NCBI GenBank assembly: GCA_003667245.1
Contig: RCNN01000355.1
Span: 1-24,523 of the forward strand
Origin: Heterostelium multicystogenum
Taxonomy: Eukaryota; Evosea; Eumycetozoa; Acytosteliales; Acytosteliaceae
DNA: 24,523 nt
Direction of reading: 5' to 3'
The notes beneath the pieces are model-generated. The model made no database searches. It had not been told where the DNA came from and worked only from the letters and a program-made list of their open reading frames with translations. Made by a program: the position numbers and the translations under genes. Position 1 is the stretch's first letter; each line of letters opens with the position of its first letter. Positions 18,587 through 24,523 of this stretch are shown here, piece by piece.

Positions 18587-20631
18587 ATGTCAGATATTGA
18601 CACAATTTTGCTTAGATTAAAGAAGTTGGAAGATGCCCTCGCTCTATCCAATCAGGTGAATAAGCAACTTGAAGAAAGGGTGGCTGTTCTCTCTGAAAAA
18701 AGTTGATCATTTAGAATCTAGATTGAAGGAAATTCACTCAAATGGTAAACAATTCATTAAATTTGGAGATTCATACAGTTTATTGATTGGTTTCTTTTGT
18801 TTTAGAATCAAACTCTTCAAACAGCAGTAGCAGTGAGTCGACTGCCATCAATGTAAATCACACCACTCCACATGTAACAAAAATCTTATTACTCCAAGCT
18901 TCACAACCCCAAATTCAGTTACTTCTTTATTACATAATAATAATACTAATAATAATGCCAACAGCAACAATTCCTCAAGTCAAAACACAACGCCCGAAAC
19001 AAGCTCACCAGTGATTAGTGCGATTCCTTTGTCGCTGGTGACACCCTCTCCTAACTCACAACCATCGTCACCCAATTCACAGTCTAACCCACCACCTCCA
19101 CCCCCAGCCCCAAAGGAAATTAATTCACCTATACTGAGAAAGTTTGTATTGGGTGGAACTCGTGCATTTAAGAAGGAGCCATCAATGGATCAGATAGGTC
19201 TCTACGCCCCACCCACTTCTCCCAAAGTCTCAAAGAGAACCTCTCAAAATTATGATGAGGAGAACAAAGGCGATAACGATGTGACACATTCTCAAATCTT
19301 GAGATTCCAAATGCCAGATCTGCCTGAAAAATGCGATTGGGCAGTGGCCATGAATATAATGCGGCAGACGATGAATGGACTCGTGGTATTATTGCGGTAC
19401 AGTTGGAATCACGTCCATTCGCTTCTGGTGCACTCAGAAATGCACACAAACTAATCATCAAGAAGAATCCAGTGATTTACTCTGCGAATTTCAACCTCCC
19501 CAATCACATCAAATACGAGAGAATAAGCGTGTTAACCAGATGAAGTTGCCACGTCTTTTTGGACCTTGTTGACACATCCTATGTTGCCAAAGTATCAAAG
19601 ACAGAGGTAGGTTTTTGAGAGATACTTTGAGGATGTAAAGATGCAAAATGCTGTGCAAGGAATTTGGTGCACGTTACAATGACAACAATCCTCCAAAGAA
19701 CATTGACTTTTTGAACGCATGGGTCATCGAAATACACAAACAAACATGGACAGACCCTGCTTTGTGGTTTAGAGATGTTCATGGAAGGAGAGTTCAAGAA
19801 ACAAAACTCCAATTTTGGAAACGGTATTCTCTGACAGAAACACCCCACAGGCCTTCAGTCATTTCACATACGAGGCATCTGCTCATCATCTGTTGGTGGT
19901 CGATATTCAGGGTGTTGATGACCACTATACAGACCCCCAGATCCACACAAAGGATGGAGTTGGATACGGTGCTGGAAATCTTGGCGAGAAGGGTATGGAG
20001 AGATTCTTGAAGACTCATAAATGTAATCCAATTTGTATACAGCTCGATCTCCCACCAATTGGTGTTGATCTTACAGACTCTAGGAACATAACAAGGGTAA
20101 TCAGAGGCACAATGGCACTGCCTGACTTGGTTGCTGATTTGGACAAAACATTCATATCCATTATTGGCGCCAGAATCCGTTAATCTAGAGTCCTCTGAGT
20201 TGTCTTTAGTTTCAACTCTTTCTGGGACACAACGATAATCTGACAGCACTTCTATTGTCAGAGAACAAGAAAAAAGCTATATTCAGGCTCAGCTGACGGT
20301 ACTCTAAAGATATGGAATATGGATACTCAGCAATGTATTGAAACCAACCGATCAGGGACATCGTAAAGCCATCACCTCTATTTGCCTTACCAACGATTTC
20401 TACATAACTTCATCAGCTGACCAAACCATTAAAGTATGGGACTTAAGCACCAACGAGTTAAAATACAAGTTGGATGAGCATTCTGGTGAAGTCAACTCAA
20501 TTTGTATATCTAAAGAAAAGAATTTATTATTTAGTTGTTCCTCTGACAAAATCTATAAGGGTAGGTAGGCCGTGATTCATCATCATCTGAATGAATACTA
20601 ATCAAGATCATATTATTATTATTATTATTAT

Positions 20632-20662
<31 letters not shown>

Positions 20663-21285
20663 ATATAATGTAGGTTTGGGATTTAAATACTTTCAAATGT
20701 ATTAAAGTATTAACTGCACATGCAAAAGGTGTAAAATCAATGTTTTAAGTGGAAAGTATTTGTTTAGTGCCTCGAATGATGAATCGATCAAGGTTGGGAT
20801 ATCGAGATGCTAGTTTGTATATATGGTATTAGCGATGCTCATGAAGGTTGGATCACCAAGTTGGCTTTACATAACAATGGATACTTAGTCTCTGGCTGTC
20901 GAGATGGTACTCTTAAACTGTGGAGTCTCTCTACTTTTATTGCCAATCTCAACGCACGAAGAGAACAGAGATGCAATTACAGATATTCTAGTGACAGAAA
21001 GATATATTTTCGTAGCATCGGAGGACTCCACCATTAAAATTTGGGACACAGTTGACATTGCCAAAGGTGGACAACTAAAATGTATACTCTCAATGCGCGC
21101 CCATCGTTCATCAACCTACGCGCTGGAGACAGATGGAAAAACTATTGTTTAGTGGTGGTGGTTCCGACAATAATATTAAGACATGGCAATGGCGAAAAAT
21201 CAATAAATCAAAGAACAACCTATACATTTATGATGTATATCTTAAAAAAAATCATTTCGGAATTATTTATTTAATTATCTATTAG
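18587..21285 (+). CDS. Myosin heavy chain kinase-like protein: N-terminal coiled coil, alpha-kinase, WD40 repeats
   Basis: Alpha-kinase of the dictyostelid MHCK type; known members phosphorylate the myosin II tail and drive filament disassembly. From ATG 18587, heptad-like 'ILLRLKKLEDALALSNQVNK' gives a short coiled coil; intron 18745-18805 (GTAAAC..TTTAG) follows, then a Ser/Asn/Pro-rich linker with a Pro run (19091-19110). The kinase domain has 'GIIAVQLESRPFASGALRNA' (about 19385-19445), the ATP-lysine segment 'SYVAKVSKT' (about 19577), 'NTPQAFSHFTYEASAHHLL' (about 19838), 'VVDIQGV', and the 'GYGAGNLGEKG' loop (about 19964). WD40 blades follow: 'LYSGSADGTLKIWNMDT', 'SADQTIKVWDLST', 'VWDLNTFKCIKVLTAHAKG', 'DGTLKLWSLST' and 'EDSTIKIWDTVD'. 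A second intron is 20561-20673. At least eight indels break the frame, including A-run errors near 18703, 18880 and 19645 and an extra T near 21150. The exact MHCK A-D relationship is unclear. Confidence 0.88.
20561..20673 (+). repeat. Intron carrying an (ATT)n microsatellite in the MHCK-type gene
   Basis: The GTAGGT..GTAG intron interrupts a WD40 blade before 'VWDLNTF'. About 50 of its 113 bases (20611-20661) are ATT repeats. The junction is ambiguous by a base because of an extra A just upstream, in the AAAA run near 20548-20551. Confidence 0.7.
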
Positions 21286-21460
21286 TGTTCAAAAAAAAAA
21301 AAAATCTTTTCCTTTGTACATATATACACACTACGCCTTTATCTTTTGGTTCAAAAACAAAGGGTAATGATGATTTGGGGGGGAATGGAGTGGAGTGTAG
21401 ATTATATGAATTTACAAGATCAGTGATTGTTGGGTTGTTCCTATAGACTAATCAAACTTC
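21286..21460. other. Convergent intergenic interval
   Basis: The 3' ends of the MHCK-type gene and the small mitochondrial-type gene face each other here. It contains a 14-base A run (21291-21304) and a short G-rich patch near 21376-21396, and no coding signal. Confidence 0.5.
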
Positions 21461-21890
21461 TCAACATCCTCCGGAACCATCTTTCTTATCTTCTTGTTGG
21501 CTTTTAGAATGTTCTTTTGGTTTGCAATCCTCAGCAGTCTTTTGTGCAGCTTCGCTAGTCCATTCTTTGTTACTCTCAGCATTTCTAATTATATCATTGA
21601 TGTTCTCATCTGATAGGTCCATTTTCTTGTTCTTTGACATCTCCTCACTGGTCCTATAAAATCTAATATTTTAAAATCATTTTAATGTTAGAAAATAAAG
21701 TTTTTAAAACACTTTAATGACAATTAAATATTTACCCAGATAGAGATCTTCTTGAAGATGCAAAAGCATTTCCAGAAATAACAGATTGTCTTGTAAATAA
21801 TCTAGATAACTGTATACATAGAAAAATGAAATAATATTATTAGAGATTTTGATTCCACTAAAACTCTAGCTTAGTTGGACTACATACCAT
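21461..21890 (-). CDS. Small probable mitochondrial protein with a one-codon first exon (89 aa)
   Basis: Exons: 21890-21888 (ATG only), 21809-21736 and 21653-21461, giving 270 bases and 89 aa with no frame break. The ATG is followed directly by GTATGT; the intron ends ATACAG. The second intron is GTAAAT..TATAG and preserves phase. The protein begins MLSRLFTRQSVISG and continues 'NAFASSRRSLSG': rich in Arg, Ser and hydrophobic residues with no acids, a classic mitochondrial presequence. The mature part is short, charged and hydrophilic ('SDENINDIIRNAESNKEW', 'TAEDCKPKEHSKSQQEDKK') and ends 'GSGGC'. I recognise no family. It converges on the MHCK-type gene. An alternative without the ATG exon would have to start at an internal Met in exon 3 and would lose the presequence. 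Confidence 0.65.
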
Positions 21891-22246
21891 TCGTAAATTA
21901 TAATTTAAATTAACTGTATAGAGTTAAATAAAAAAGTGGAATAATGAAAATGATTGCAGTTAAAGGTTAGTTCATTATTTATTCAATGGATTAAAAGAAT
22001 TTATATTAAATAATTATACAATGGGGTTTGGTAGTTACCTTCTTTGATGTGTTCGTTTATATTTATATAATATATATTAGTTTTGGTTCTAGTGGTGGGT
22101 GCGTGGGTGGGTGAGCAGATGTTTGGCTTGTCTAATAAGATATATATATTAGGGTTTGATGTTGGGGTTTTTTTAATAATTTTTTGATGCTCCAAGAGAT
22201 ATGTAATGTTATTATATTTAAACAATGACAACTATGGTGTTATTAT

Positions 22247-22261
22247 TGTTGTTGTTGTTGC
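22247..22261. repeat. (GTT)n microsatellite
   Basis: Five GTT units in the non-coding region upstream of the small mitochondrial-type gene. Confidence 0.7.
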
Positions 22262-22716
22262 TTTTTCTGAATATTTATAATATATATAAATATAATATAT
22301 GTATTGAATGGTAGAGAAAGAGAATGGAGTACTATCCGATACTTTTTATATAGTATTCCAAATGTGGTGTCGTGTTTTTTGCAGCAGCTAACAAAGTGCC
22401 TACCTTGAAAGTAAATAACCATTGAAAATAAAAATATAATATTAATAAGGTTAGACCCTCTGTAATATCCAAATAAAATCTGTTACCACCAATTAGATTT
22501 TATTTATCAATGCAAAATAATTGAACAAAAAAGTTTATTTAATTTACTTAATTTGGAATAAGATGTTGTTTTTATAAAGAATTTAATTTTAATATTAAAA
22601 AAAACACACTTGAAACCATTTTATTAAAATTTTTTGTAATATACCATTTAAAGATATACTATTTTGGCTCTAATAAACAAACAAAAAAAAAAAACAACAA
22701 ACCCCCAAATGGAGAA

Positions 22717-22724
22717 ACCCATAA
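22717..22724 (+). promoter_or_regulatory. Possible DUSE-like small-RNA promoter element
   Basis: ACCCATAA matches the upstream element described before many Dictyostelium non-coding RNA genes, which then start roughly 60 bases downstream (family knowledge). An 8-base match in AT-rich DNA can easily be chance, and no RNA is recognised downstream. Confidence 0.2.
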
Positions 22725-23206
22725 ATATCTTTATACTTAAACCTTTTTTTTGACAATCTAATAATGAGATCGACAATGAAAACTTTTTACAAACACACAA
22801 TCCAATAACTAATAAGGGCAGAAATGGTAATATTAATCAATGATTTGATGTCAAAAAAGGGTTTATTTTCTTTGACAAAAGAATGAAACCAGGTAATCAA
22901 TCATTCAAATATCCACCTCTATTTTTTTTGATCAGCTTGAGCTGGTTTTAACAGTTGAATGACAATAGAATCATTAATTCTGAAGAGTAAACCATTATTT
23001 ATTGATCATCATCTAAAAATCAAATTCATTTAAACATCCCGATCGGCATCGGAATAGTAGTATAATACTATGAGATCTCAAGACACATCAGAAGTCAGAA
23101 GTTGAATTTAAAACTGATATAGAAAATGCAGTCCTCAAAGAAGTAAGAGCTTCGTCTTATATAAATATATATATAAAAGATGTTTATGACTATTGTTTAT
23201 TAATTG

Positions 23207-24523
23207 TTATTTTTGATTTTGTTTGGCTTTTTCTTCTTCAATTTCTTTTGCTTTTCTGAGGAATGACTCTCTTGCATCCTCTTGCCATGATGTGTTGTTG
23301 ACAAGTCCCTGTTCTTGACAAGGTGTTGAGTGAGGTTGGGTCCTTTTCGATGCAACGGGTGCCGGTGTTGATGTCTCTGGGTTTGACCTTGGCTGTTTTG
23401 GTTTCTTTTGAGAAGCTGTTAGTCGCTTGGAATAGCGGAAGTGAGTATGGTGTGTGGATGGGAGCATCTGGTGTGAAGTCGGCGGGGTCTTTCTTGCGAG
23501 GTGCCTTTGCGACGCAGAGTCGAATACCCTTTCTCGCTTAGGTTTGTATTCATAGTAGGCATCGAGTGACTCCATCGGAGCATCAACAAAAAATCCTGAT
23601 TGATTCTGGCATTCCAAGCTATGTTGATGGCACTTTGCGTTCTTTATGCTGACTTGTCCTCATTTTGGTCAGAGTCGCCACATCGTATATGACAAGCGAT
23701 CCATCTCCATTCTTATCGACCGATGATGTTCCCGTTAGGACAAGACGATCATGTGAGCCATAGAGCACATTTTGCTCCAGGAAATCACACTGAAAGGTCA
23801 TCAAATACTGCTAGGGCTGGTCGATCTTTCTCAGGTCCCAGAATCGGAGAGTGTGATCTAGCCCACGCGATACCATCGATATTCCGTCCCTTTGCATATT
23901 GGATTGAAGATATGTCGGGTGCCTGATTGATTGTGCCATGTCCATTGTTTGATTTTGGGACGTGATAGATTGCTTCTTTTATCCCACGACAATATGATCC
24001 ATCCTTGAGTTCCCACCGGTGATAATGTCACCACGTGCATCGTAGCGTGCAGCAAGTGAATGCAATCCTTGAGGGCTGCACCCTGGCCCTTGGCACCCAC
24101 GTGACTTGATAAACATGGAGATTCTTCTTGCTATTGTTTATATCCCACACTCTAAATGGTGGAGTCGATGAGAGGATGTGTATTAATCTCCTTCTTTCAA
24201 ATTAGGCGACCAGCAACATCCTGTTTCAAAAATGGACACAATGTCCTTTTGGTGTGATTCAAGTCCTGTATATATCTGTCACCCGACACAAACTCTGATA
24301 TTGAGAATCCGTCACGGTCATATAGCTTCAATCTGTGCGGTATATGGCAAAACAATGAATCGGTCTGCGTTGCTATTAAATGCAATCTGTCGTATTTGAG
24401 CACCTTCTACCGGCTCTATTTTCACGGAAAGATCCAGCGACTGATCCATACCGTTGAAGTCCCAGGAATTTTACTTGCAATCAAACGATGCAGTGAGCAT
24501 TCTTGCACCAGAAGGTTCAATTG
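23207..24523 (-). CDS. WDR70: WDR70 homologue (WD40 repeat protein), N-terminus beyond the right edge
   Basis: Nuclear WD40-propeller protein linked in other eukaryotes to CUL4-DDB1 ubiquitin ligase and DNA-damage-related chromatin ubiquitination. Entering from the right edge: 'EPSGARMLTASFDCK', 'DFNGMDQSLDLSVKIEP', 'AQIRQIAFNSNADRFIVLP', then 'KLYDRDGFSISEFVSGDRYI' (about 24330-24270), which matches the human 'DRDGFEVMECIKGDQYI' block. Further on come 'SHDRLVLTGTSSVDKNGDG' (about 23760-23705), 'SLVIYDVATLTKM' and the tail 'SWQEDARESFLRKAKEIEEE', which matches the WDR70 C-terminal 'REAILRHAKDAED', before TAA or TGA near 23207. The propeller between about 23800 and 24250 is split by many indels, making this one of the most error-dense genes here. 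No intron is clear. Confidence 0.82.

Larger units (their letters stand above)
21891..23206. other. Gene-free AT-rich interval
   Basis: Presumed promoter of the small mitochondrial-type gene, plus spacer up to the WDR70 3' end. It contains a GTT repeat at 22247-22261, an ACCCATAA element at 22717-22724 resembling the dictyostelid small-RNA promoter motif, and a coding-like patch at about 23088-23138. Otherwise it has A/T runs only. Confidence 0.5.

Noticed and set aside
22001..22231. 76-codon minus-strand open frame
   Set aside because: Low-complexity Asn/Ile/Tyr/Lys translation of AT-rich DNA with no domain; expected by chance.
1..24523. CRISPR arrays, insertion sequences, retrotransposons or viral genes
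   Set aside because: No spaced direct repeats, transposase, reverse transcriptase, integrase or capsid-like motif was seen on either strand.

Overview
The window is a gene-dense nuclear segment from an amoebozoan, almost certainly a dictyostelid social amoeba. The evidence is three F-box/FNIP-repeat genes, a myosin-heavy-chain-kinase-type alpha-kinase with WD40 repeats, short AT-rich GT..AG introns that usually start GTATGT or GTAAGT, Thr- and Asn-rich tracts, and (CAA)n and (ATT)n tracts in coding and non-coding DNA. Coding DNA is clearly less AT-biased than I would expect for Dictyostelium discoideum, so another dictyostelid lineage is more likely. The species cannot be fixed from the sequence alone.

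Layout. 1-894 (+): C-terminal TPR part of the anaphase-promoting-complex subunit CDC27/APC3. 1047-1852 (+): TrmH/SpoU-type RNA 2'-O-methyltransferase. 1920-2594 (-): EAPP homologue. 2831-3945 (+): RNF113A/Cwc24 spliceosomal CCCH plus RING protein. 4024-5446 (-): intact four-exon gene of unknown function with a histone-fold-like segment. 5544-7204 (-), 7371-9089 (-) and 9312-10982 (+): three F-box/FNIP paralogues. 11035-11615 (-): secreted cysteine-rich protein built from tandem repeat exons. 12111-12761 (-): fragmented unknown gene. 12996-16000 (-): intact GPI-specific phospholipase D. 16001-18586: 2.6 kb without a convincing gene. 18587-21285 (+): coiled coil, alpha-kinase and WD40 protein of the MHCK type. 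21461-21890 (-): small, probably mitochondrial protein whose first exon is only the ATG. 21891-23206: gene-free. 23207-24523 (-): WDR70, running off the right edge.

Most genes are unrelated housekeeping genes, so this is not an operon-like system. Loose themes are ubiquitin-linked factors (APC3, RNF113A, the F-box-like proteins), RNA processing (TrmH, RNF113A) and secretion (the Cys-rich protein, GPLD1).

A dominant technical feature is single-base frame breaks in otherwise conserved genes, many in or beside homopolymers. They are dense in CDC27, the MHCK gene and WDR70, and absent from the 4024-5446 gene, the Cys-rich gene, GPLD1 and the 21461-21890 gene. They look like uneven sequencing accuracy rather than gene decay, so broken reading frames here should not be called pseudogenes without resequencing.
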